A stretch of DNA of 13,617 bases from Oscillospiraceae bacterium (GTDB lineage: Bacteria; Bacillota; Clostridia; Oscillospirales; Oscillospiraceae). The notes beneath the pieces are model-generated. The model ran no database searches. It saw only the letters and a program-made list of their open reading frames with translations, and was not told the origin of the DNA. A program made the position numbers and the translations under genes. The stretch is from contig JAISDV010000059.1 of NCBI GenBank assembly GCA_031264545.1, forward strand, positions 1 to 13,617. Reading direction: 5' to 3'. Each line of letters opens with the position of its first letter. Position 1 is the stretch's first letter. This document shows, piece after piece, positions 7,579 through 13,617 of the stretch.

Positions 7579-7606
7579 TGCAACGAAACATGATTTTTGC
7601 CGTGTA
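7579..7606 (+). promoter_or_regulatory. Predicted ECF-sigma-type promoter of the sigma/anti-sigma pair
   Basis: TGCAAC (7579-7584), exactly 16 bases, then CGTGTA (7601-7606). This has the spacing and general form of sigma-W-type ECF promoters (TGAAAC, 16 bases, CGTA), with one mismatch in the -35 and a CGTG in place of CGTA. It would suit autoregulation by the downstream factor. The -35 overlaps the inverted repeat TTTCGT-GCA-ACGAAA (7574-7588). Confidence 0.5.
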
Positions 7607-7653
7607 TATGGGTGAAAGGTCTTTCGACTCACACGCGACAGGAGGTGAACAAC

Positions 7654-8214
7654 ATGGAAGATAGTAAAATTATTGATTTGTATTGGAAACGCGCCGAAAT
7701 TGCCATCGGTGAAACCGCAAAAAAGTATTCTCGATACTGTCATGCTATTTCGTTCAACATATTGCATAACAGGGAAGATGCCGAGGAATGTGTCAACGAT
7801 ACATATCTCAAGGCATGGAACGCCATACCGCCAAAACGCCCAAATTGTTTGGCAGCTTTTCTGGGCAAGATAACGCGCAATCTCTCATTGGACAAATTCA
7901 AAAAATATTCTGCCGACAAACGCGGGCACGGGCAGATGGAGATTGCCCTGTCCGAGTTAGATGAAGTGATTCCATCTGCAACAAGCGTTGAACAGGCAAT
8001 AGACGAAAAAGAATTAGCGGAGTCATTGGACAGGTTTCTTGGGGGTCTGCCAAAGCAAAAACGCATGATGTTTGTTCAGCGGTATTGGTATCTCATGTCG
8101 ATTCAGACAATGGCGGAGCAGTTCAGCATAAGTGAAAGCCAAGCTAAATCTGCACTGTTCCGAATAAGAAATGAACTGAAATCTCATTTTGAAAGAGAAG
8201 GTGTAGTGCTGTGA
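7654..8214 (+). CDS. ECF-type RNA polymerase sigma factor
   Basis: This 186-residue group 4 sigma factor redirects RNA polymerase, probably in response to an envelope signal. Region 2 spans about 15-85, with the polymerase-contact stretch NREDAEECVNDTYLKAW (39-55) and the region 2.4-like FLGKITRNLSLDKFKKY (69-85). After a linker, region 4 spans about 125-180, with LPKQKRMMFVQRYWY leading into a helix-turn-helix (SIQTMAEQFSISESQAKSAL, 149-168). There is no region 3. Start ATG 7654 follows AGGAGGTGA (from 7640), a near-perfect ribosome site; reading further upstream in frame to 7597 would run through that site and is rejected. The stop overlaps the next gene by 4 bases. Codon and base use are visibly more AT-rich than in the preceding surface-protein gene. 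Confidence 0.92.
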   Translation: MEDSKIIDLYWKRAEIAIGETAKKYSRYCHAISFNILHNREDAEECVNDTYLKAWNAIPPKRPNCLAAFLGKITRNLSLDKFKKYSADKRGHGQMEIALSELDEVIPSATSVEQAIDEKELAESLDRFLGGLPKQKRMMFVQRYWYLMSIQTMAEQFSISESQAKSALFRIRNELKSHFEREGVVL

Positions 8215-9170
8215 AAAATGAAAAACTTCTGTCTTCCATAGGAAATATAGCGGATAAATACATCACCGAGGCGCAGGCAACCGAGGTGCGGCCCCCAAAA
8301 TCAAAAGTTGTGACGCTGTTTAGAAAGCCTGCTGTTATAGCGGCCGCAATTGCCGCCTTCTTATTGCTGAGTGCGTTTACTGCTTATGTTGTTACTGGCG
8401 GTGACCTGTGGATACAAAAACCGTCAAATGACCCGAAGGAAACTGTACGCTCGGCAATCGAAAACCAGGTCGGCAAGGATTATACGATAAGCGTTGAAGT
8501 CGAGAGCATTGAAATCGACGGGACGGAGACGGTGCGTGTCGTGGAAAGCTTTATCAGCGGCGTAATAGCCGAGCGGCGAGGATGGAGCGACGAATATCTG
8601 GCGGAACATTTTATCGTTGTGAAAGCTGTCTATTATGCCGAATACGACCATACGCAAACAACGAGGAGTGACGGAAATGTTGTTCAGTATTTCTATCTGA
8701 CGCGGGATATTGACAGCGGCGAGTGGACGATAGTCGATAACTCAGGTAATGTGAACTGGTCAGATAATTTAACGGCAGGAAACGAAGCTCATACAGGCGT
8801 AAGCGATGAGGTACGCAGCATTAAAGAACAAATGCTGTCATATTTATCCGAGCTGTTTACTGAAGCATACACGCCGTATTATGATGGTCTGCATTATGAA
8901 ATGACAAATTACGATGAGACAATAGTTGATGGCGCATGCACGGCAACTTTTTTCTGGACAATGTATCACCTCGGCAAAGGCTGGGATGTGGCGGGTGATG
9001 AGGGCGCAGAAATGCAGGGAAACTTCAGCCTTCAAGCCACGGTGACAATCAATGACAACGGAGAGCTTGATTTAAGCACCATTTCAATTCTCGCGGACAA
9101 TAGCGCCTCCGGCCCGCCGGACTACTGCCTCCCCATTGAGGATTTTTTCCCAGATCAGCTTGCCGATTGA
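8211..9170 (+). CDS. Single-pass membrane protein, probable anti-sigma factor of the upstream ECF sigma
   Basis: The 319-residue protein has a short cytoplasmic N-terminal segment of about 38 residues, one transmembrane helix (about 40-62, AVIAAAIAAFLLLSAF) preceded by basic residues, and a long extracytoplasmic part (about 65-319). The outer part is rich in acidic and aromatic residues and reads like one or two beta-rich modules, for instance around 85-180 and 205-300. Translation is coupled to the sigma gene through GTGA (GTG start 8211, sigma stop 8212-8214). That coupling plus the topology is the ground for calling it anti-sigma. No zinc-type HxxxCxxC motif is present, so the sigma-binding mode would differ from the ZAS family. 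A membrane-bound signal receptor is the reading; the ligand is unknown. Confidence 0.72.
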   Translation: MKNEKLLSSIGNIADKYITEAQATEVRPPKSKVVTLFRKPAVIAAAIAAFLLLSAFTAYVVTGGDLWIQKPSNDPKETVRSAIENQVGKDYTISVEVESIEIDGTETVRVVESFISGVIAERRGWSDEYLAEHFIVVKAVYYAEYDHTQTTRSDGNVVQYFYLTRDIDSGEWTIVDNSGNVNWSDNLTAGNEAHTGVSDEVRSIKEQMLSYLSELFTEAYTPYYDGLHYEMTNYDETIVDGACTATFFWTMYHLGKGWDVAGDEGAEMQGNFSLQATVTINDNGELDLSTISILADNSASGPPDYCLPIEDFFPDQLAD

Positions 9171-9205
9171 CAGATAAGAGCAGTCAAACAACCCCTGGTA
9201 TTCAG

Positions 9206-9238
9206 GGCAGGGCAAATAAACGCCCTGCCTTATTTTTT
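9206..9238 (+). terminator. Intrinsic terminator after the anti-sigma gene
   Basis: GGCAGGGC (9206-9213) pairs with GCCCTGCC (9222-9229) around an 8-base loop, then TTATTTTTT (9230-9238). It lies between two convergent units. Read on the minus strand the stem lacks a T-run, so it should serve mainly the sigma operon. Confidence 0.85.
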
Positions 9239-9249
9239 GCCCCGATTTT

Positions 9250-9957
9250 TCATCCCGATTTTACGCCTTTGATCTCCTGCAAAATATGGCGCTTGACTTC
9301 CAGTATGCGATCGCGTATTTTATCCGATTGACAAAAAAATTCGCTTTCATCAAAATCGTTGTATGTCAACGCATTAACAGGCTTATCAACAGGCCTGGAA
9401 TAGTCGCTTGTGAGGTTTAACACGCAGAAAAAAGGTGATTCTATCCGATACCGTTTTAAGTCTGTGAGTTCATTTGTTTCCAGCGCATTAACGAAAACTA
9501 AATATTCATTATCCGGTAAAAGTAAATTTATAAACCCGGAATATACCGGACGACTATTGAAATATTCAATAGCGCGATATTTCTGGTCGTAAACGCCGCC
9601 CGATGAAACCAACTCCGCAAATTCACCGACAGCCGCGTCGCCTTTGATCACTTCCGCAATTTGCACACGCTGTGTCAATGTGAAATTGTATTCCCGGATA
9701 TGATTTGCCGGTTTAACCACCAAGATAAAATCCATTGCGTTAAGCTCCGCCAATCGTTGCTCCGCATAGGCGTTTTTGAAAACGCCGAACGTGTCATCCT
9801 CGTCAAATATTTGTGTGATATTGCAATTTAAAAGCCGTATATCCTCTATATTTGATATGGAAATTACGCCGCCGTCCTTAAATGTTGCATTGGAATATAA
9901 GCCGATAACGGCGGCAATCAGGAGAAAGCTAACCGACAATACTATTATGCGCTTCAT
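9250..9957 (-). CDS. Exported or membrane-anchored protein of unknown family, last gene of the ABC operon
   Basis: I do not recognise this 235-residue protein. It starts with a signal peptide or anchor (about 1-22: KR then IIVLSVSFLLIAAVIGLYS) and has no other membrane segment, so the body should be outside the membrane. No lipobox cysteine follows the hydrophobic part. The middle has alternating strands, including TQRVQIAEVIKGD (95-107) followed by an SSGGVY turn (118-123), and DNEYLVFVNAL (149-159). The end (about 211-235) is a charged helix. There are three cysteines (45, 178, 209). ATG 9957 overlaps the ATPase stop as ATGA; the in-frame TTG at 9975 lies inside the ATPase gene and is less likely. 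Coupling to the ATPase gene suggests that it works with the transporter, perhaps as a binding or accessory subunit (inference). Confidence 0.75.
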   Translation of the reverse strand: MKRIIVLSVSFLLIAAVIGLYSNATFKDGGVISISNIEDIRLLNCNITQIFDEDDTFGVFKNAYAEQRLAELNAMDFILVVKPANHIREYNFTLTQRVQIAEVIKGDAAVGEFAELVSSGGVYDQKYRAIEYFNSRPVYSGFINLLLPDNEYLVFVNALETNELTDLKRYRIESPFFCVLNLTSDYSRPVDKPVNALTYNDFDESEFFCQSDKIRDRILEVKRHILQEIKGVKSG

Positions 9958-10571
9958 TTCCAGCCCGCCAAACAACCGCTTGCCATACGATACTTTTCAT
10001 CACACAAAAATTCTATATCCTCTGTACTGTGGCTGGCGATAACCACGATAGCCCCGCGCTTTGCTTCTTCAAGCAGCATTTCACGCATTAACGATACGCC
10101 GTTTTCATCAAGCCCATTTGTCGGTTCGTCCAATAACAATAAATCGGGGTGTTCCATAACAGCCTGCGCTATGATAATACGCTGACGCATACCAAGCGAA
10201 TATTTTTTCAGAGTGCGTTTGTCGGCAGGGTCAAGGCCCACGCGGGTAATCGCGTCGCGTATGGCTTCGTCGGCAATGATTTTATTGATCCCTGCTAATA
10301 ACTTCAAGTTTTCAAAACCCGTAAATTCCGGGTAAAGCCCCATATTTTCAATGATAAGACCGATTCGCGGTTTTCCTGTTCCGTTCCATAATATTTTGCC
10401 GGAAGTCGGATGGACTAAGCCCGCCAATATACGGAGTAACATGGTTTTTCCTGACCCGTTTTTCCCCATAAGCCCGTAAATCTTACCCGAACTAAAGCAC
10501 AGGTTTATCTTGTCGAGAATCAATGCGTCTTTAATTTTTTTTTGCACGTTTTCTACGTTGAGCGAAAACAT
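9954..10571 (-). CDS. ABC transporter ATP-binding protein, BcrA/LanF-like
   Basis: This 205-residue ATPase subunit would power the two membrane proteins encoded just upstream. Walker A is GKNGSGKT (36-43), the signature is YSLGMRQR (124-131), Walker B is LLLLDEPTNGLD (144-155) and the H-loop is ASHS with H181. The Q-loop position holds Glu (E75 in LIIENMGLYP) rather than Gln, followed by EFTGFENL. This Glu is a known trait of lantibiotic-immunity LanF ATPases and is also typical of bacitracin-type BcrA. The protein is short: it stops soon after the H-loop, without the C-terminal extension that many BcrA-type ATPases have. Ribosome site AGGAGG lies 7 bases before ATG 10571, and 11 bases separate it from the preceding gene. 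The ATPase call is certain; the transported substrate is inferred. Confidence 0.92.
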   Translation of the reverse strand: MFSLNVENVQKKIKDALILDKINLCFSSGKIYGLMGKNGSGKTMLLRILAGLVHPTSGKILWNGTGKPRIGLIIENMGLYPEFTGFENLKLLAGINKIIADEAIRDAITRVGLDPADKRTLKKYSLGMRQRIIIAQAVMEHPDLLLLDEPTNGLDENGVSLMREMLLEEAKRGAIVVIASHSTEDIEFLCDEKYRMASGCLAGWK

Positions 10572-10582
10572 AAATCAGCCTC

Positions 10583-11353
10583 CTACGCCGCGCTTTCATT
10601 GTTTTGCAATGATATATCCAAGCGGTTAATTTTTCTTACTCCGATAAAGATCGTCAGTATGATAAGTACGGCAAAATAAAGAACGGGCGCAAGCGTTTCT
10701 CCCCATTCGGAGGCCCAGTTTATCGTAACATTAGATACCGGGTTCAGTCGAAGCAATAACGGAAAATTTTTTATTATGGGTATTTTTTCGTGCGATACGG
10801 CTAACAGCGAAAGAAACGTCAGGGTAATATAATTCGCGATAAAACCGATTGTGCTTTCAAACCGTATGGCCGTCAGGTTTATAGTTAGGGTCTGCCAAAA
10901 TGCGAATAACGCCGACAATACTGTTGTCAATAAAAATATTTTAATGGATGTGTAATAGTTTCCGTATTTTGAACAGCTTGCGCTTATGATAAAGGTCATA
11001 CCTGCGGTTATTATTGCGAACAATACCGCGCTTATAAATAGTTCCGTACAACGCTGTATAAACCATTTTGTCCTATTTGTCTGACGAATTATGATATATA
11101 CGCCGCTTCCGAATAAATCTTTATAGATATACATTCCGAACAATAGGCTGAACAACACAATTTCAACCATACCAAACATCACAATAGTTAAATGCGTCTG
11201 TTGTCTGTCGGGATTTCCCGAAAACATATTTTGAATAAATAACTCCGCGACGGGCATATCAATTTTCAAATCGTAAAAAATTACGTCAATTTTACGAAAC
11301 AGAACGATAGGGACAAATAAAACTAATTTTTTCCAATTCCGTTTAATAAACAT
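10583..11353 (-). CDS. ABC transporter membrane subunit (ABC-2-like permease), second
   Basis: The 256-residue integral membrane protein has about six hydrophobic segments (roughly 7-20, 55-78, 103-124, 136-161, 168-187, 221-238). An extracellular-looking loop with NPDRQQT lies between the first two, and a basic loop RQTNRTKWFIQR (90-101) probably sits in the cytoplasm facing the ATPase. The C-terminal tail is cytoplasmic (VRKINRLDISLQ). Size and topology fit LanE/LanG- or BcrB-type permeases, but sequence similarity is by layout only. ATG 11353 lies 10 bases after the stop of the first permease; its ribosome site is weak (GCGGGCTGA), so coupling is likely. It is AT-rich like its operon mates. 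Confidence 0.78.
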   Translation of the reverse strand: MFIKRNWKKLVLFVPIVLFRKIDVIFYDLKIDMPVAELFIQNMFSGNPDRQQTHLTIVMFGMVEIVLFSLLFGMYIYKDLFGSGVYIIIRQTNRTKWFIQRCTELFISAVLFAIITAGMTFIISASCSKYGNYYTSIKIFLLTTVLSALFAFWQTLTINLTAIRFESTIGFIANYITLTFLSLLAVSHEKIPIIKNFPLLLRLNPVSNVTINWASEWGETLAPVLYFAVLIILTIFIGVRKINRLDISLQNNESAA

Positions 11354-11363
11354 ATTCAGCCCG

Positions 11364-12224
11364 CTATATCTGGTCTTTACTAATTTGCAAGATCAGCATG
11401 CCTATGGAAAATCCTATAACAGCGATAAAGAACGCAGATATAAAAATCAAACTCTTCCCGTGATCAGCATTTACCGTAAGATACGACATTACGATGAAGT
11501 TTATGAAAGGCTTGCTTTTTTGCAATAAAAAATTGAGGGTGTTTATCAATATAATTAAAAGATAAACGGGTATGAAAAGCAGAATTTTATATCGCTTTAT
11601 GATAAAAGATACGGCAAGATTCAAAACGCTTAAAACACCCATTGAAAGCGAGAAAATAAGCGCAAATACCAAATTATATAAATCCGCGGAATACAGGAAC
11701 AGGCGTGGGAATATTACGCCGCTTTGAATGGTATCGATTACGATATTACTGCCTGCAATTGTCGGAGCATAATTTCGGTCAAACATATCACCAAACGTCG
11801 TTATGCCGCTTTGCGGAAAGAAAGACAGATTAAGAAGCATATTTGCTGCGAGCGGAATAAAAAATACTATGAAGCCCCCAATAAAACACACTGTCATTTT
11901 TGAAAGGTAATAATTCTTTAAACCCGTGCGGCTTTGAATTATAGGGCTTATCTCATTCGCTTGATCTGTCATAAACGACATAGCAAACGGTAATACGCTT
12001 ATACAAGGGACAAGGTTAATAAAAACGGGATAAAAAACCGCGTTCGAATTTAAAGCAAACGCCGCGTTTGGCGATAATATGGTTGATACGTCCGAGCCGC
12101 GCTGTGAAAGTGCGTAAAATATGAAAGTCGCAATGCTGTATATCATATTGATACCGAAACAAAAAACGAACGGCTTTTGACGAAACATCAGATTGATTTG
12201 TGTGGATACTGCGCGTCTAAGCAT
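11364..12224 (-). CDS. ABC transporter membrane subunit (ABC-2-like permease), first
   Basis: The 286-residue protein has about six transmembrane segments (roughly 18-40, 63-86, 110-134, 180-208, 212-234, 258-280). A cytoplasmic loop, DQANEISPIIQSRTGLKNYYLSK (87-109), between helices 2 and 3 resembles the coupling loop of ABC-2-type exporters. A large extracytoplasmic loop (about 135-178) follows helix 3. It is not a close copy of the second permease, so the pair would form a heteromeric channel (inference). ATG 12224 overlaps the stop of the small upstream gene as TAATG, with GGGGGA about 8 bases before it. No substrate-specific motif is recognisable. Confidence 0.78.
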   Translation of the reverse strand: MLRRAVSTQINLMFRQKPFVFCFGINMIYSIATFIFYALSQRGSDVSTILSPNAAFALNSNAVFYPVFINLVPCISVLPFAMSFMTDQANEISPIIQSRTGLKNYYLSKMTVCFIGGFIVFFIPLAANMLLNLSFFPQSGITTFGDMFDRNYAPTIAGSNIVIDTIQSGVIFPRLFLYSADLYNLVFALIFSLSMGVLSVLNLAVSFIIKRYKILLFIPVYLLIILINTLNFLLQKSKPFINFIVMSYLTVNADHGKSLIFISAFFIAVIGFSIGMLILQISKDQI

Positions 12225-12424
12225 TATGATTTTCCCCCGCGTCGGTTTCTGTTTTTGTATTCCTTCAACGCCTTGTCATAGCGTCTGCCGATTTTTTTAT
12301 AATGCTTCTCATAATATAAACCACGAAAAATATCTTTCAACAGCCGCATACGCAAGCTGCGCATATTGGGTACAGAGCTGCATAAAGCGAATGGAGTACC
12401 GGCCATCAATCGGCTTTTCAGCAT
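12224..12424 (-). CDS. Small basic protein of unknown function, first gene of the ABC operon
   Basis: I do not recognise this 66-residue product. The N-terminal third is short and mildly hydrophobic with one Cys (GTPFALCSSVPN); the rest is strongly basic and helical-looking (KDIFRGLYYEKHYKKIGRRYDKALKEYKNRNRRGGKS in outline, about 30-66). ATG 12424 is preferred because AAGAGG lies 7 bases upstream; an in-frame GTG at 12463 would give 79 residues but has no ribosome site. The ribosome site sits in the loop of a small hairpin (12428-12442). The stop overlaps the first permease start as TAATG, which argues that the reading frame is really translated. It could be a regulator, a leader or modified peptide, or an accessory factor; nothing decides among these. 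Confidence 0.5.
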   Translation of the reverse strand: MLKSRLMAGTPFALCSSVPNMRSLRMRLLKDIFRGLYYEKHYKKIGRRYDKALKEYKNRNRRGGKS

Positions 12425-12427
12425 GGA

Positions 12428-12442
12428 GCCGCCTCTTGCGGC
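12428..12442 (-). promoter_or_regulatory. Hairpin presenting the ribosome site of the small basic gene
   Basis: On the minus strand GCCGC and GCGGC form a 5-bp stem around the loop AAGAG, ending 3 bases before ATG 12424. The Shine-Dalgarno AAGAGG is mostly in the loop. The stem is perfect and GC-rich within an otherwise AT-rich unit; a regulatory role is only possible. Confidence 0.35.
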
Positions 12443-12470
12443 GCATATTTTCCGAAAATTCACAAATCGT

Positions 12471-12500
12471 TCGACATAAATGCGGATAATATGTTATGAT
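12471..12500 (+). promoter_or_regulatory. Possible promoter of the P-type ATPase gene, with an 11-base palindrome over the -10
   Basis: TCGACA (12471-12476), 18 bases, then TATGAT (12495-12500) is an acceptable sigma-A promoter upstream of the ATG at 12536. The -10 is embedded in the palindrome GTTAT-G-ATAAC (12493-12503). The same intergenic region must hold the promoter of the divergent ABC operon, for which I found no convincing hexamer pair. Confidence 0.35.
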
Positions 12501-12535
12501 AACTCTGGTATTTTATTTTCGAGGGGATACAGCTG

Positions 12536-13617
12536 ATGGCTTTTCGCACATCAACAAGGCGCAGGGGAGAGGTTCTGCCGGAGCGCGTGATTATCGGCGC
12601 GCTGGAAACGCCGCCGGAAACCGGCCTGACCGCCCGGCAGGCGGAAGAGCGACTGCGCGGCGGCTATGGCAACGATCCGATCAAGCCGCCGACTAAAACT
12701 GTGGGGCAAATCATCCGCACCAACTTTTTGACGTATTTTAATGTCGTTTTTTTCGCGCTTGCCGCCTGTGTCATCGCGGTCGGCTCGTGGAACAATCTCA
12801 CCTTTATGCCCGTCGTCTTTGCCAATATCATTATAGGAACCGTGCAGGAGCTGCGCGCGAAAAAAACGCTGGACAAGCTGAATATCATCAATGCGCCGAA
12901 AGGTGTGGCCGTCAGGGGCGGCGTGATCAAGCCCATGAACGTCGAGGAGATGGTCAGGGACGATATTGTCATTTTTACGGCGGGAAACCAGGTTTTCGCC
13001 GACGCTGTCGTCGTTTCCGGCGAATGCCAGGTCAACGAGGCCCTGATGACCGGCGAGGCGGACGAAATCAAAAAGGCCGCCGGCGACGAGCTTATGAGCG
13101 GAAGCTTTCTGGTTTCCGGCTCGGTCAGGGCGCGCCTGGTCCGTGTTGGCAGGGAGTCGTATGTCTCCCGTCTCACGCTTGAATCCAAGAAAAGCGGCCG
13201 GCTCAGGCAGTCCGAAATGATGCGGTCCCTGTCCAGTCTCGTCAAATGGATCGGCATCGCGCTGATTCCGATCGGCGCGCTGATGGCGGTCAAGGAGATA
13301 CTTTGGCTCGACCGAAGCGCAGAACAGGGCGTTGTTTCAACGGTCGGCGCGCTGGTCGGCATGATACCGGAGGGGCTTTATCTGCTGACGAGTATCGCGC
13401 TGGCCGCGGCGGTTGTCAGGCTCGCACAGCGGAAAACGCTTGTGCACGACATGAGCTGTATTGAAACGCTCGCCCGGGTGGATACGCTCTGTGTGGATAA
13501 AACCGGCACGATCACGGAAAACAAGATGATCGTTGAGGATGTCGCCCTTCTCTGTGAGGACAGGTTTGTCGCCGACGATATCCGTATGATCATGTCCGAT
13601 TATGTTGCCGCCATGCA
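12536..13617 (+). CDS. P-type cation-transporting ATPase (CtpE-like), N-terminal part, runs off the right edge
   Basis: An ATP-driven ion pump in the cytoplasmic membrane; 360 codons are visible without a stop, of roughly 800 expected. Helices M1-M2 lie at about 66-102. The actuator domain carries GNQVFADAVVV (150-160) and TGEA (172-175), with the dephosphorylation Glu E174 present and the usual Ser replaced by Ala. M3-M4 lie at about 235-295 with the ion-site motif IPEGL (277-281). The phosphorylation motif DKTGTIT has D321. The IPEGLYLLTS context resembles the CtpE group, linked to calcium or metal uptake in mycobacteria; ion specificity here is inferred and weak. ATG 12536 follows GAGGGG (12521-12526) with a 9-base spacer. 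Composition returns to the GC-rich style of the left part. It is divergent from the ABC operon. Confidence 0.9.
   Translation, partial: MAFRTSTRRRGEVLPERVIIGALETPPETGLTARQAEERLRGGYGNDPIKPPTKTVGQIIRTNFLTYFNVVFFALAACVIAVGSWNNLTFMPVVFANIIIGTVQELRAKKTLDKLNIINAPKGVAVRGGVIKPMNVEEMVRDDIVIFTAGNQVFADAVVVSGECQVNEALMTGEADEIKKAAGDELMSGSFLVSGSVRARLVRVGRESYVSRLTLESKKSGRLRQSEMMRSLSSLVKWIGIALIPIGALMAVKEILWLDRSAEQGVVSTVGALVGMIPEGLYLLTSIALAAAVVRLAQRKTLVHDMSCIETLARVDTLCVDKTGTITENKMIVEDVALLCEDRFVADDIRMIMSDYVAAM

Noticed and set aside
7597..7653. 19-codon upstream extension of the sigma factor
   Set aside because: It lies in the leader, has no ribosome site and would read through the strong AGGAGGTGA that serves ATG 7654.
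12193..12489. 98-codon plus-strand frame opposite the small basic gene
   Set aside because: No ribosome site, no motif, and it runs against a packed minus-strand operon. The minus frame is better because of its overlap with the permease start, though both are short.
7463..12535. Possible mobile element bounding the AT-rich block
   Set aside because: I searched the two gaps for matching direct or inverted repeats and for recombinase genes and saw none, so only a composition change is reported.

Overview
The window looks like a piece of a Firmicutes (Clostridia) chromosome, most like the moderately GC-rich Oscillospiraceae-type lineages. This rests on a MiaB-like MtaB, a short ACT-containing SerA next to SerC, an SLH-anchored surface protein, and an ECF sigma factor with a single-pass partner of a kind common in that class. 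The taxonomic guess is by family resemblance only; no marker RNA is present. No tRNA, rRNA, CRISPR array, transposase or integrase was seen.

Left part (1-4291), housekeeping and GC-rich. A cysteine desulfurase gene runs leftward off the edge and is divergent from mtaB, which encodes a tRNA methylthiotransferase (an Fe-S radical SAM enzyme). The two share an 83-95 bp promoter region in which the predicted -10 boxes lie on top of each other. Next comes a serC-serA pair for serine biosynthesis with its own good promoter, an 8-base gene overlap and a strong terminator.

Middle (4350-7527). One large secreted protein of 997 residues has a signal peptide, a beta-propeller-like N-terminal part, a CHAP/NlpC-like cysteine hydrolase core, two chitobiase-C-terminal-type repeats, one beta-rich repeat domain, and an SLH array split by an SH3b domain. 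It is a single-gene unit with a near-consensus promoter preceded by three tandem 10-mers, and it ends at an intrinsic terminator.

Right-centre (about 7540-12430), visibly more AT-rich than both flanks. It holds two units that converge on an intrinsic terminator. On the + strand is an ECF sigma factor gene coupled to a single-pass membrane protein (probable anti-sigma), preceded by an ECF-type promoter. On the - strand is a tightly packed five-gene operon: a small basic protein, two six-helix permeases, an ATPase with Glu in place of the Q-loop Gln, and an exported protein of unknown family. This cassette resembles the general layout of LanFEG/BcrAB peptide-immunity exporters, but no peptide biosynthesis gene is in view. 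It is the best candidate for something undescribed.

Right edge (12536-end), GC-rich again. The first 360 codons of a P-type cation-transporting ATPase (CtpE-like) diverge from the ABC operon. The largest stretch without a gene is 7463-7653 (191 bases), which holds a terminator and the sigma-gene promoter; no gene-free stretch exceeds 300 bases.
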